Position numbers and translations under genes: made by a program
Shown here: positions 33,400 through 42,513 of the stretch, piece by piece
Layout: every line of letters starts with the position of its first letter
How positions within the stretch are numbered: the first letter of the stretch is position 1
The notes under the pieces: model-generated
What the model saw: the letters and a program-made list of their open reading frames with translations, nothing else
The model's database searches: none
What the model was told of the DNA's origin: nothing
DNA from: Vibrio hyugaensis
GTDB taxonomy: Bacteria > Pseudomonadota > Gammaproteobacteria > Enterobacterales > Vibrionaceae
Direction: 5' to 3'
Assembly (NCBI RefSeq): GCF_002906655.1
Contig: NZ_CP025795.1
Span: 992,001 to 1,056,000, forward strand
Length of the DNA stretch: 64,000 nucleotides

Positions 33400-33852
33400 A
33401 TGGCAACAGCAACATTAAAAAGCTTTAAACCTAAGCTGCCAGCCAAGGCAAATTTTTGGTTTATGCTGGGCATTGAAGATGCCGAAACCGGTCGTACCGA
33501 TGCAGTTCATAAAGGCTTTGAACCAAAGGTGTATCGTAATATCGTTGAGCGTGTGAAACTCTCTCAAAACGAATTCCAACACGTTACGCTTATCCCGGTC
33601 AGTACGATTAAACGACGTTTAAAAAACGAAGAACGTTTTAATACACAAGAGAGTGATGCCATCTACCGTTTGGCGATGCTGCTCAAACTGGCAACCGAGT
33701 TGTTTGATGATGAAGAGCGCGCTCTGAGTTGGATGCGAGAAAACGTATATGGCTTAGGGGGAAAGCGCCCACTCGATATGGTATCAACTACGGTTGATTT
33801 CGAGATAGTCAAAGACTTGATTGGACGATTAGAGCACGGGGTATTCTCGTAG
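33400..33852 (+). CDS. Xre/MbcA/ParS-type antitoxin (DUF2384)
   Basis: A 150-residue protein from ATG 33400 (GGAG 7 nt upstream; the longer reading from 33340 crosses the operators). The N-terminal half has the helix-turn-helix region (VKLSQNEFQHVTLIPVSTIKRRL), and the C-terminal half the toxin-binding DUF2384 segment (RLAMLLKLATELFDDEERAL, then VYGLGGKRPLDMVST). Together with the RES toxin one base downstream it forms a type II toxin-antitoxin module. It binds and blocks the toxin and represses the operon. Confidence 0.9.
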   Translation: MATATLKSFKPKLPAKANFWFMLGIEDAETGRTDAVHKGFEPKVYRNIVERVKLSQNEFQHVTLIPVSTIKRRLKNEERFNTQESDAIYRLAMLLKLATELFDDEERALSWMRENVYGLGGKRPLDMVSTTVDFEIVKDLIGRLEHGVFS

Positions 33853-33853
33853 T

Positions 33854-34324
33854 ATGAAGCTCTATCGACTTACGCAAAAGAAGTTTTCTGAATCCCCATT
33901 TAGCCCGATCGGGGCAAAGCTTTACGGAGGGCGATGGAATTCAAAAGGGACCGAAGCCCTCTATTTTTCGGAATCTGAATCACTTTGCTCTTTAGAAGTG
34001 TTTGTTCACGTCAACAACGATCCTGCGATCACCAAACTCTACGATTTATATCGTATCGAGATGCCAGAATATCTGATCGCCGCTTTGGATGAAGAAGACT
34101 TGCCAGTGACTTGGCGAGCCATTCCTGCCAGTGAGTCTACCCAGTACATTGGCGATCAATTCCTTAATGATCCACACCCAGAGTTTTCGGCATTGCAAGT
34201 ACCTTCGACGATTTCTCCTCGTGATAATAATTATGTCGTTAATCCTAACCATCCAAAGATGAAGGACATCCTGAAAAAGGCGGAGAAGCTCGACTTTGCT
34301 TTCGACCCTAGAATCTTTAAATAA
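33854..34324 (+). CDS. RES-domain toxin
   Basis: A 156-residue protein starting one base after the antitoxin stop. The RES motifs are visible: Arg-Tyr region LYRLTQKKF, the R in GAKLYGGRWNSKG, the E in SLEVFVHVN, and S in DPHPEFSALQVPS. RES toxins fold like ADP-ribosyltransferases and deplete cellular NAD+ by phosphorolysis or hydrolysis. A terminator-like hairpin follows, so the module is a compact two-gene unit. All landmark residues seem present, so it should be active. Confidence 0.9.
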   Translation: MKLYRLTQKKFSESPFSPIGAKLYGGRWNSKGTEALYFSESESLCSLEVFVHVNNDPAITKLYDLYRIEMPEYLIAALDEEDLPVTWRAIPASESTQYIGDQFLNDPHPEFSALQVPSTISPRDNNYVVNPNHPKMKDILKKAEKLDFAFDPRIFK

Positions 34325-34325
34325 A

Positions 34326-34370
34326 GAGGCTCAGCTTTAATTGGAATAGGACGCTGAGCTTTCTATTTTT
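34326..34370 (+). terminator. terminator after the RES-Xre operon
   Basis: GCTCAGC (34329-34335) pairs with GCTGAGC (34353-34359), followed by TTTCTATTTTT. Confidence 0.65.
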
Positions 34371-34394
34371 AATTACGCTTTGGCGTTGCGCTTC

Positions 34395-36242
34395 TTAGTT
34401 CTTTGCGGTCAGTTGTTGAATCCCCACCGCTTCGCTTTGATAACTGTTCAATACTACTTCTGCACCCTTGTAGGATAAGTGGCTCGCATCGGTGTACATG
34501 GCATTGTTGGTGCCGATTTTCATCGTACAATTGCCTTTTTGACAAATGTAATCGGTAAGGTCGACAAACTCTACGTGTTCGAATTGCTCGAAGTATTGGG
34601 CAAGCATTGTGATATTTTGCTGGTGTGTTCGCTTAGGGGCAAAGTCGCATTCTGTCCCTTTTTCTTCTCCGAACAAGCGGACTTTCCATAAGCACTCTCC
34701 AATAGCAAAAGGGGCTGATGGAGTTGGGCCAAATACCACAACTTCTTTGTCTTTCAACCCATTTAAAAGTTGAGTAAACGAAGCTCGATAGCTTTGGGTG
34801 GAAAGCTCTTTACCAAAGTTAGATGAAATCACAACTTGGCGAATAGAAGGGGTATTTACAATGGTCTCGATAGCGTCGGTGAAGAAATCGTTGCAAGATT
34901 GCCCGCTAACGCCAGGAGTGACATCAACATAACCCACAGCACAAGAGTCTTGGGTTAGTTGAACGACACCTGTTGGGGTTTCATACGCCAGTTGTTGAAC
35001 AAACACCATGCTATGACTGTTCCCTAGCACTGCAACAGTCGGTTCTGACGATGAAGAACAGCTCTCATTAACTTCTGTGTTACCGTTGCAAGCCAGACCA
35101 TAACCATTGTTGACACGCATGGCTTCAAAGAAAGCATTTCTATCAGGGAATCCTCCACTTGTATGTCCAATAAAGCCAAAAGTAAGGAGGGGCATGGTCA
35201 TCAATATGAGCGAGGCTGTTAATGTTTTCATGCCGATTTTTCTTCGACTACGGAACGGTTTTTCCACAAACCGCCAAGTTATGTAGGACAGCAAAGATAA
35301 TATACCGACATAGGTGAGGAAGCTAAATTCTTGCCCTGCAGTCAGAACATATCGATAAAATACCAAAAGTGGAATGTGCCAAAGGTACAGGCTGTAACTG
35401 ATTAAACCAATAAATACGACCCATTTAAGGCTAAGCGTCTTACCACAAATATTATCGCTGGCCGAGAATAGAATGATCAGTGCTGTGCCTATGACAGGAA
35501 TCATTAACATGATGCCTGCGCCGTCTTTGGATTTGTCGAATAAAAGTGCTGAGGCCATGACCAAAACAATGCCGATCATTGCGAGCGTATTATTTGGTTT
35601 TACGACGGTTTTTCGCATTACGAGCGCAAGCATTGACCCCGCAGCTAGTTCCCATGCACGTGAGAAAATCATATAGAAGGCGAAATCTGGGTCGCCGCTC
35701 GCATACCAGACCGTCATTAAGCTCAGTAAAAATACGCCGATAAAAAAAGTGAGGTAGGACATAACATTGTTGCGAGCAAGCAGCATCAGTAGCAATGGGA
35801 TGACAATGTAGTATTGCTCCTCAACACCTAGGCTCCAAGTATGAAAGAGCGGGTTGGCTTGCTCTTCTAAACCAAAGTAATTGTGTCCTTTGAGGTAAAG
35901 CAAAACGTTAGACGCGGATAAAATGGACGAGACAGAAAACTCACTTACTTCTTTGTGCGCTTGAGGGAGGAATAGCCACCAGGACAATACGTAGCTCACA
36001 GCGATTACAAGCAATAATAAGGGTAATATTCTGCGGATACGACGCTCATAAAAGTCAGCAAGACTAAATTGGTTTTTGTCTAAATCGTTAATGACGATTG
36101 TGGTAATGAGATAGCCACTGATCACGAAAAAGACATCGACACCGATAAAGCCACCAGCAAAGGCTTCAATGTCTGCATGAAACAAGATCACGAGTATGAC
36201 CGCCAGTGCCCTCAATCCATCAATTTCTGCTCGGTAAGTCAT
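34395..36242 (-). CDS. acyltransferase-3 / SGNH fusion, surface polysaccharide O-acylation
   Basis: About 615 residues from ATG 36242, chosen because GGAG lies about 8 nt upstream; longer readings start at 36254 or 36266. The N-terminal acyltransferase-3 domain has TYRAEIDGLRALAV, GVDVFFVISGYLI, the LFHTWSLGVEEQYY element and about ten membrane helices. The C-terminal periplasmic SGNH domain (from about residue 380) has AVLGNSHSMVF and the catalytic DASHLS near the end. OafA-like proteins of this build acetylate O-antigen or capsule sugars. The glycosyltransferases beside it fit a polysaccharide role. Confidence 0.9.
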   Translation of the reverse strand: MTYRAEIDGLRALAVILVILFHADIEAFAGGFIGVDVFFVISGYLITTIVINDLDKNQFSLADFYERRIRRILPLLLLVIAVSYVLSWWLFLPQAHKEVSEFSVSSILSASNVLLYLKGHNYFGLEEQANPLFHTWSLGVEEQYYIVIPLLLMLLARNNVMSYLTFFIGVFLLSLMTVWYASGDPDFAFYMIFSRAWELAAGSMLALVMRKTVVKPNNTLAMIGIVLVMASALLFDKSKDGAGIMLMIPVIGTALIILFSASDNICGKTLSLKWVVFIGLISYSLYLWHIPLLVFYRYVLTAGQEFSFLTYVGILSLLSYITWRFVEKPFRSRRKIGMKTLTASLILMTMPLLTFGFIGHTSGGFPDRNAFFEAMRVNNGYGLACNGNTEVNESCSSSSEPTVAVLGNSHSMVFVQQLAYETPTGVVQLTQDSCAVGYVDVTPGVSGQSCNDFFTDAIETIVNTPSIRQVVISSNFGKELSTQSYRASFTQLLNGLKDKEVVVFGPTPSAPFAIGECLWKVRLFGEEKGTECDFAPKRTHQQNITMLAQYFEQFEHVEFVDLTDYICQKGNCTMKIGTNNAMYTDASHLSYKGAEVVLNSYQSEAVGIQQLTAKN

Positions 36243-36297
36243 AATCTTCTCCATCCATTCTGCCAACGTTTGTCGTTCATCCCCAGACCGGGGGGAC

Positions 36298-37449
36298 TTA
36301 ATTACTATTCGGTTGTTCTATCCACTGAGAAAGCTTCTGAGCTTGTCGATAAGCATTAAAGTACTTGAGCACTCTCTGTCGTCCGCATTTTCCCATTTCT
36401 TTACGTTTATTCTGAGGTAACTCAGCGAATTGATTGATGCATTGAGTGATATCTTCGATACTGTGCTGCTTTACAAATAAGCCCGTCTCATTAGTCACTA
36501 TCTCTTTGCAGCCCATAACATTTGAGGTAATAACCGGTGTTCCAACTGCCATCGCCTCTTTGAGCACTAGGGGGCCAGTGTCGACACAGCCAGTACGTGA
36601 GAAGCAAAATGGTGCCACGAGGCAATCGTATTTTGATAAATTTTCTTTTACCCAACTATGGGGCTTAGCGCCAAGAAATGAGACACAGTGAGTCAATCCA
36701 AGTTGGCTGGTTAGCGATACAAACTCTTTTTTCATCGGCCCAGTGCCAATAACATCAAGATGAACATTGAGTTTGTTGGCGATAGGGACCAACGCTTCGA
36801 GTAAATATTGAAGGCCTTTTTGCTCAACGAAGCGCCCTAAAAAAACCAATCGTAATTGGTCTGAGTCTGTTCTTTTCTCTGGTGTAAACTGTTCAGGTTT
36901 CACGCCACAGTGGAGTAGCTTTACGTTTCCATTTGTCATGCTTTTGAAGTCGTTATACATGTCATCACAAACGGCTATTGTGAAGTCACTGGCGTTAATT
37001 TTCTCTTTTACATCAAACGGAGATTCATACACGTCGTGTCCGTGAGCTACAAAAGAGCAAGAAATGTTGAGTAACTTGGCGGCGACAATCGCATGTGCTG
37101 CGGTGTGCTGACAGAAATGAGCGTGAACGTGACCGATTCCTTGATCTGCAAGTTGCATCGCCAGTTTTAACCCCGTTCCCATTAACGATTTTTTAGGAAT
37201 ACCAGATTGTTTGAAGGCAAAGCTACACGCTTTGAAAAAGCCGGGTATATGAAGATGATTCCAATTCTCAACCTGAATGTGAGAGCCAATTTCGATAACA
37301 TCGTAATTAAAAAACGCTTCGCAAGGCTCGATTTCAAACGTAAAAACCGTTACATCGTGACCGCATGCTTGAATTGCATCCACTTCGGTTTGAATGAAAG
37401 TTTCACTTAGCACGGGGTAACTAGGAGTAATAAACGCGACTTTTTTCAT
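36298..37449 (-). CDS. GT4-family glycosyltransferase
   Basis: About 383 residues from ATG 37449 (MKKVAFITPSYPVLSETFIQ); the 100 extra codons upstream to 37758 do not resemble the family and cross a gap. The GT-B signatures are the N-terminal SETFIQTEVDAI, HVHAHFCQHTAA, LVFLGRFVEQKGLQYLLEAL, and the E-x7-E element in GPLVLKEAMAVGTPVITS. It transfers a sugar from a nucleotide donor, probably in exopolysaccharide or LPS synthesis. It is divergent from the GT2 gene across a 286-bp AT-rich gap. Confidence 0.88.
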   Translation of the reverse strand: MKKVAFITPSYPVLSETFIQTEVDAIQACGHDVTVFTFEIEPCEAFFNYDVIEIGSHIQVENWNHLHIPGFFKACSFAFKQSGIPKKSLMGTGLKLAMQLADQGIGHVHAHFCQHTAAHAIVAAKLLNISCSFVAHGHDVYESPFDVKEKINASDFTIAVCDDMYNDFKSMTNGNVKLLHCGVKPEQFTPEKRTDSDQLRLVFLGRFVEQKGLQYLLEALVPIANKLNVHLDVIGTGPMKKEFVSLTSQLGLTHCVSFLGAKPHSWVKENLSKYDCLVAPFCFSRTGCVDTGPLVLKEAMAVGTPVITSNVMGCKEIVTNETGLFVKQHSIEDITQCINQFAELPQNKRKEMGKCGRQRVLKYFNAYRQAQKLSQWIEQPNSN

Positions 37450-37735
37450 ATTATTGCTCGCCTCTTTTTGTTCACGGTCGAAGAGGGAGCTGCAAAAAAC
37501 AAACCAAAGTATTATGGGCATAAAATCAATGGGTTGGCGATTAATTTCTATTTTGAGAACAAAAATGATTGGAAAATTCCCGCTGTTCTCAAATTGATCT
37601 CCTGTATTGAGAAAAACTGCTAACACTTGGCAAATTGAGTTTGATAATAAGAAATTAATCCTAAATTGGCTTGGTCTGGTTATTGCTAGCCTCAATGAGT
37701 CAAAAACGAACTGACAGGTTGAGAGGCATCGGGAC

Positions 37736-38677
37736 ATGGACAAAGTCACTATTATCATTCCAACTTATCAATGCTTGGAATACTTACCCAAAGCTCTAGA
37801 CAGTGTGTTCCATCAAACGCACCGTAACTTTGAGGTTATCGTCATTAATGATGGCGGTGACCTTAGTACACAGCGCTATCTCGAATCATTGCTCGACCAC
37901 AGGCTCAGATACCTGAATACTGAAGGGGTGGGTGTAGCAGAGGCGAGAAACTTGGGAGTAAAAGAGGCAACGGGCGACTACATTGCTTTTCTTGATGCGG
38001 ATGACTTTTGGTTGCCTGATAAGTTGAAAATCCAGGTCGCCTTGCACAAAAGTCATCCTGACTTGGCACTTAGCTTTAGCAACTATGTTCATGTTTCGGA
38101 AAGCTATGAGGCGTTTACTGACTGTTTTCAGTTTTGGAACCAACTCCAGAACGAGCCAGATGAAGTACTGCTGCTTAGTAAGCCACTGGATACGATCATT
38201 GCCAATAATATTATTGGAACATCCACGGTTATGCTGGATGCAAAGCTTATAGAAGCGTTCCCTATGTTCAAAGCGGAATTGCCCTACGCTGAGGATTGGG
38301 AGTTGTGGCTAAGAATATGTGAAAATTACCAAGTGGGCGTGGTGAATTCTATCCAAGTGGGTTATCTGATTCGTCAAGGGTCCATCACCAATACCAAAAG
38401 TCGTAAACTGCAACAATTAGCTTGTTTGAATGGCATTCTAGATACCTATCGAAAGAGTGCATCAAAATATGATATTTCTCCCTCAGCGCTTAAAAAAGCG
38501 AACGCAAGAATCTTAGAAGGATATGCTGACTACTATCGAGGAGCTAAGTCTTACTCAAAGGCGATAGCACTCAACATGCGCTCTTGGATTCAAGACCCTC
38601 AACCTCGACGGTTACGACGCATTATGGTGGATGGCAAAGCGTTAGTGTTATCGAATGTAAAGTTTATTCCGGAATAG
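37736..38677 (+). CDS. GT2-family glycosyltransferase
   Basis: A 313-residue protein with the GT-A start VTIIIPTYQCLEYLPKALDS, VIVINDGGD, the donor-site DADD in YIAFLDADDFWL and the acceptor-side ED of LPYAEDWELWLRI. It has no membrane helix, so it works in the cytoplasm on a lipid-linked or free acceptor. Divergent partner of the GT4 gene. Specific sugar unknown. Confidence 0.88.
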   Translation: MDKVTIIIPTYQCLEYLPKALDSVFHQTHRNFEVIVINDGGDLSTQRYLESLLDHRLRYLNTEGVGVAEARNLGVKEATGDYIAFLDADDFWLPDKLKIQVALHKSHPDLALSFSNYVHVSESYEAFTDCFQFWNQLQNEPDEVLLLSKPLDTIIANNIIGTSTVMLDAKLIEAFPMFKAELPYAEDWELWLRICENYQVGVVNSIQVGYLIRQGSITNTKSRKLQQLACLNGILDTYRKSASKYDISPSALKKANARILEGYADYYRGAKSYSKAIALNMRSWIQDPQPRRLRRIMVDGKALVLSNVKFIPE

Positions 38678-38805
38678 TGGTGCTAGCGCGAATGTTTAAG
38701 CGATGAAGAGAGGGCCGGAAGCTGTACAAAATCAAAGATTGAAATTGGAAAGCGCAATACACTCGTGGTTAAGTTACTTCTCGACTACTTAGAATAAACA
38801 AGGTT

Positions 38806-39081
38806 ATGAGTGAAAGTGATATTCAAGCGAAAATTGCCAGCTTTACCCATATAGAAGAAGCGTTGGAGTATTTTGATATCGGTTTTGATAGTCGCTTTAT
38901 TGATAAACACCGAGTCGAGTTAGTGAAACGCTTCAATGGCTATTTGATTTTGACTAAACCAGAAGATTGGTTTTCTGCTCGTCGCGCTTTGAAAAACGCT
39001 TACTGTAAAGTGCAGCGTAGCTTGTTGGACAAAACTACGCGCTCAGCTTGTCGTGGGTGTACCACATGCCAAAGAAGGTAA
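38806..39081 (+). CDS. NifW-like small protein with C-terminal CxxCxxC
   Basis: A 91-residue protein with AAGG before ATG 38806. The segment IEEALEYFDIGFDSRFIDKH then RVELVKRFNGYL follows the pattern of the nitrogenase-stabilising protein NifW, in which a helical core ends about 80 residues in. Instead of a plain end it carries RSACRGCTTCQRR, a cysteine cluster that could bind metal or an Fe-S group. No nitrogen-fixation gene is visible within the window, so the role is probably different. The family call is from recollection and moderate. Confidence 0.6.
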   Translation: MSESDIQAKIASFTHIEEALEYFDIGFDSRFIDKHRVELVKRFNGYLILTKPEDWFSARRALKNAYCKVQRSLLDKTTRSACRGCTTCQRR

Positions 39082-39136
39082 GGGGTACCATTGCCTCAGT
39101 TACCGTTGACGACATTGTTAAACTTCGACATAAAAA

Positions 39137-39173
39137 AGAACCCCGCCAATGATAGCGGGGTTCTATTATTTTT
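39137..39173. terminator. bidirectional Rho-independent terminator
   Basis: AGAACCCCGC (39137-39146), loop CAATGATA, GCGGGGTTCT (39155-39164), then ATTATTTTT; an A-rich run precedes it. It separates the convergent NifW-like and nemA genes. Confidence 0.88.
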
Positions 39174-39186
39174 GTGAACGGAAAAG

Positions 39187-40287
39187 TTAACTTGCTTGAT
39201 ATTCTGGGTAGTCAACTAAGCCTTTCTCAGCGCCACCAAACAAGGTTGCTGGATCGTGTGCAGCTAACGGATAGTCGTTTTTAATACGGTTTGGTAAGTC
39301 AGGGTTTGCGATGAATGGACGGCCAAAACCAACCATATCTGCCTGGCCACTTTGTAGTGCTTCTGCCGCTTTTTCAGTGTTGTAACGACCTGCGTAAATA
39401 ATGGTGCCTTTGTAAGCTTCACGAACCGCAGCTTTAAACTCAGTCGGCGTATCTGGTGCATCGTCCCAGTCTACTTCAGCAATGTGCATGTACACAACGT
39501 TAAGCTCATCTAGTAAGGCTGCTGCAGCGGTGTATGTTTCTACCGGTGTTTTATCGACCGTGCCGTTGAGTGAAGTAAACGGAGCAAGACGAACACCAAC
39601 GCGCTCAGCTCCAATCGCTTGAGTCATTGCTTCAACCACTTCACCTAAAAAGCGCAGACGGTTTTCGATAGAGCCACCGTATTCATCTGTGCGGTTGTTT
39701 GCTTCAGAATCGATGAACTGATTGACAAGGTAACCATTGGCTGCGTGTAATTCGATGCCATCAAATCCTGCTTTAATCGCATTCAATGCTGCTTGGCGAT
39801 ATTCTTCGATAACGACTTTGATGTCTGCTTGAGTCATTTCACGCGGCTCGACTACGTCAACAAAACCTGGTTCGTCACTACCATTGTCGATGAATACTTT
39901 TACATTTTGTGCTCTCAATGCAGAAGGTGAAATCGGTTGTTGACCACCAATGTTGTCAGGGTGGGTGACACGGCCTACGTGCCAAAGTTGAGCAAAGATA
40001 GCGCCGCCTTTAACGTGAACCGCATCAGTCACTTTTTTCCAGCCTGCAATTTGTTCTTGGCTGTAAATACCAGGGGTCCAAGCATAGCCTTGGCCCATTG
40101 GTGAGATTTGAGTACCTTCAGCGACGATCAAACCAGCAGATGCTCGCTGAGCGTAGTATTCCGCCATCATATCGTTTGCTACGTTACCTGGTTGGCTCGC
40201 TCGTGATCGGGTCATTGGCGGCATAACGATACGGTTTTGAAGTGTTAGAGAACCCAGTTGAACGGGTTGGAACAATACATCTTTCAT
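39187..40287 (-). CDS. nemA: Old Yellow Enzyme, N-ethylmaleimide reductase type
   Basis: A 366-residue FMN alkene reductase. Motifs: RIVMPPMTRSRA, VAEGTQISPMGQGY, FAQLWHVGRVTHP, GIELHAANGYLVNQF and the C-terminal DMVGFGRPFIANPDL. The HxxN substrate pair is seen as HAAN. It reduces activated C=C bonds and nitro compounds with NAD(P)H. It is 11 bp after gloA on the same strand, as in the E. coli nemRA-gloA operon for electrophile detoxification, but no NemR-like regulator is adjacent. Confidence 0.9.
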   Translation of the reverse strand: MKDVLFQPVQLGSLTLQNRIVMPPMTRSRASQPGNVANDMMAEYYAQRASAGLIVAEGTQISPMGQGYAWTPGIYSQEQIAGWKKVTDAVHVKGGAIFAQLWHVGRVTHPDNIGGQQPISPSALRAQNVKVFIDNGSDEPGFVDVVEPREMTQADIKVVIEEYRQAALNAIKAGFDGIELHAANGYLVNQFIDSEANNRTDEYGGSIENRLRFLGEVVEAMTQAIGAERVGVRLAPFTSLNGTVDKTPVETYTAAAALLDELNVVYMHIAEVDWDDAPDTPTEFKAAVREAYKGTIIYAGRYNTEKAAEALQSGQADMVGFGRPFIANPDLPNRIKNDYPLAAHDPATLFGGAEKGLVDYPEYQAS

Positions 40288-40298
40288 GAGAAACCTCG

Positions 40299-40685
40299 TT
40301 ATTTGCTAGTTTGGATTAATTCGATTTGGTAACCGTCAGGGTCTTTGATGAAGGCTATGTGCGTTTCGCCGCCTTTCATCGGACCCGGTTCACGTGTGAT
40401 ATTGCCGCCAAGCGCTTTGATTTTGTCGCATGCCGCGTAAATATCTTCACAACCTAAAGCCATATGACCAAACGCGTTTCCGAGCTCATAGCTATCTGTA
40501 TCCCAGTTATAAGTCAGTTCGATCGTTGCGCTGTCTGGTTGGTTTGCGTTACCAACAAAAACTAATGTGTAACGGTATTCAGGGTTCTCGAAACGGTCAA
40601 GTTCAGTCATGCCAAGCACCTTGGTATAGAACTCAATTGATTTATCAAGATCAGCAACACGGATCATGGTGTGAAGAAATTTCAT
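40299..40685 (-). CDS. gloA: lactoylglutathione lyase (glyoxalase I)
   Basis: A 128-residue protein from ATG 40685 with AAGG upstream; a longer reading from 40748 is not used. The four metal ligands are visible: His5 (FLHTMIRV), Glu in ATIELTYNW, His in AFGHMALGC and Glu in YQIELIQTS. The inserts absent here mark it as the nickel-type bacterial enzyme. It converts the methylglyoxal-glutathione adduct to S-lactoylglutathione. First gene of the gloA-nemA pair. Confidence 0.93.
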   Translation of the reverse strand: MKFLHTMIRVADLDKSIEFYTKVLGMTELDRFENPEYRYTLVFVGNANQPDSATIELTYNWDTDSYELGNAFGHMALGCEDIYAACDKIKALGGNITREPGPMKGGETHIAFIKDPDGYQIELIQTSK

Positions 40686-40978
40686 ATTTAACCTTCTTAT
40701 CTCGGCTTTGAGCGGCTGCTGGAGTATCAACTGCATCCCAACAAACAACGTTATTGGTTAATAAGATAATGATTAAGTGTAAAAACATCAAATTGTCATT
40801 AATTATTGTTTGCATAATAAATCGTTATTAACTTGGCGGTTTTAGGTTGCTTTTGTTTATTCTGATAATGGTATAAACGTACTGAATGATTGGCACTTTT
40901 ATTTAGAATTTAAATTACTTAGAGTGAACAATCTATCAGATTGAATGCATAAATCATGGTGTAGAAAGGGAGAAAGGA

Positions 40979-41281
40979 ATGGACAGCTTTAAAGCCTTGT
41001 TCGAAGTTGCTCAGCGAAAAGCTGAATACGACAAGAACAACACATGGTATCAAGGTTCCAACACCTATTTCGAAGCCTTATACCAAGAACTTGAAGAAGT
41101 GAGTGAAGAGAAAGCCAAAGGGCGAGCATGCTACTTAGAAGACGAACTGGGTGATGTACTGTGGAACTATCTGAATCTTCTTATAGCGCTAGAAAAAGAG
41201 GAGGGCATCAACGCTAAATCTGTACTCAATCGAGCGGTAGAGAAGTACCAAGCGCGAGTGACCGCAATTGAAAACGGTTGA
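40979..41281 (+). CDS. MazG-family nucleotide pyrophosphohydrolase
   Basis: A 100-residue, all-helical protein with GGGAG 6 nt before ATG 40979. The metal-binding MazG pattern is EALYQELEEVSEEKAKG followed by YLEDELGDVLWNYLNLL (E-x2-E and E-x2-D). Single-domain MazG proteins hydrolyse non-canonical or modified nucleoside triphosphates. No gene partner is visible. Confidence 0.88.
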   Translation: MDSFKALFEVAQRKAEYDKNNTWYQGSNTYFEALYQELEEVSEEKAKGRACYLEDELGDVLWNYLNLLIALEKEEGINAKSVLNRAVEKYQARVTAIENG

Positions 41282-41589
41282 AGTTGGGCAGACGTAAAAG
41301 CTGAACAAAAGTCGAAAATGAAAAATGAATTCGAGGTAAAACAAGGCAACAAAAATTAAACTGACTAAATACTTATTCACGCTAATGGTTGGCTGAGCTG
41401 TTGGGATGCCAAGTGTCTCGATCGCGAATGATCAAGTCCTGAAATAAGCGTATCAATCGCATCAAAGTGATGTTCAGGTGAGAGGAGTTAGAACGGTTGT
41501 TCATATACTGCCAGGTGATAATCAAGGCTCTCGACACCAAAAATTCATTCTCAAGCTCGACTCCCATCAAACTCTTCTCGTCGCGCACA

Positions 41590-41786
41590 ACATTGATTTG
41601 GCCGAGTATCCATTACGAGTATTGGGGCGAGTTTATGAAGAGTGCTTTTCATAACCAAGGTGCTCATCCAGTTCAGCATTGAGCGCTGTTTCAACGGTCA
41701 CCTTGATTAACATTTTCAATATCAGATTCGGTTTTGATTGACTTCGCACCTTCACGAGCAAAAGCTTCAAGTGCTTTCTTATCCAT
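41590..41786 (-). pseudogene. IS256-family transposase remnant
   Basis: From ATG 41786 the minus strand reads MDKKALEAFAREGAKSIKTE then SDIENVNQGDR and a stop. In another frame it resumes VTVETALNAELDEHLGYEKH, stop, then TRPNTRNGYSAKS. These are the first roughly 80 residues of IS256-family (mutator) transposases, with at least one frameshift and one stop. The rest of the transposase is missing. The 660 bp between mazG and the small gene at 41941 hold otherwise only a 68-codon minus-strand frame (41382-41588) that I cannot identify. Confidence 0.82.
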
Positions 41787-41940
41787 AGTGTCCATTCTTA
41801 GCCATGTTGGCTTAAGTTTAGACAGTTACACAGAATTCAGAACAGTCTCGTTTTTCCGTGTCGATAGCTTATTAATAAGTATCAGACTCTTATTCACAGG
41901 TCTGTTGTGTCTCTTAATCTTACTATCGCGTTTACTGAAT

Positions 41941-42129
41941 TTATTTAGTATTTGTTGTTGGCATTGGAGCAAGTAACGCCTCCAATTCCTCTGGGGTGAG
42001 TAAATCCTTCTTTTGCAAAATATCACTCTGCTCCAAAGATAATCGAGTCTTGTTTATCAAGTATTTCTTTTGAGTTGGGGTAAGATCCTTTAAAGAATCT
42101 ATTAACTCTTGGAAGTGGTTTGTGTTCAT
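41941..42129 (-). CDS. small hypothetical protein, possibly a transposase N-terminal remnant
   Basis: A 62-residue minus-strand frame. FQELIDSLKDLTPTQKKYL followed by a charged tail and LLTPEELEALL resembles the N-terminal helix of some IS1595-type transposases, but the zinc-finger and catalytic parts are absent. It lies next to the IS256 remnant. It could also be an independent small protein. Confidence 0.4.
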   Translation of the reverse strand: MNTNHFQELIDSLKDLTPTQKKYLINKTRLSLEQSDILQKKDLLTPEELEALLAPMPTTNTK

Positions 42130-42174
42130 AGCCTAGCTTTTCCCCGTTGACGTTTTGCTGTTTTCCAATCGTTT

Positions 42175-42510
42175 TCAGTCCATATTGACTAAATAATCGT
42201 TAATTTGTTTATTAATGGTGACAAGCTCTTTATTAATTATAGCGATATCTGCGGTATCGGGAGCGATATTGTCACGTGTGTGTTCTTCAACTTTACCAAG
42301 AGCGGAAACCGCAGCCTCTTCTCCAAAGCTGGAAAGTATGCCTTTCAAACTATGAGAAAGTAGGAAGAGTTCCGGCCAATTTTGTTCTGCATTTAATTGA
42401 TTAATCCTATCTAAACCGTCCTCGTAGTCCTCCATATAGGTTGAAAAAACAGCAAAGATAATGTCGACATCGTTGTCCATGTAGGTGTTAAGTACTTCGA
42501 AATTGATCAT
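42175..42510 (-). CDS. histidine phosphotransfer (HPt) domain protein
   Basis: A 111-residue single HPt domain with GGAG 7 nt before its ATG, inside the end of the upstream gene. The phospho-His motif is LLSHSLKGILSSFGEEAA (His near residue 53). It lies 3 bp after the REC-TPR gene, so the two are co-expressed and form a likely phosphorelay pair. As I recall the V. parahaemolyticus T6SS2 locus extends to genes in this position, which makes a T6SS regulatory role plausible. Confidence 0.88.
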   Translation of the reverse strand: MINFEVLNTYMDNDVDIIFAVFSTYMEDYEDGLDRINQLNAEQNWPELFLLSHSLKGILSSFGEEAAVSALGKVEEHTRDNIAPDTADIAIINKELVTINKQINDYLVNMD

Positions 42511-42513
42511 ATC

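Noticed and set aside
37450..37758. 100-codon N-terminal extension of the GT4 glycosyltransferase
   Set aside because: The family start MKKVAFITPSYP is at 37449; the extension is AT-rich, does not resemble GT4 proteins and overlaps the divergent GT2 start.
41382..41588. 68-codon minus-strand frame next to the IS256 remnant
   Set aside because: Not similar to the transposase at that position and no identifiable family; may be part of the decayed patch, so not listed as a gene.
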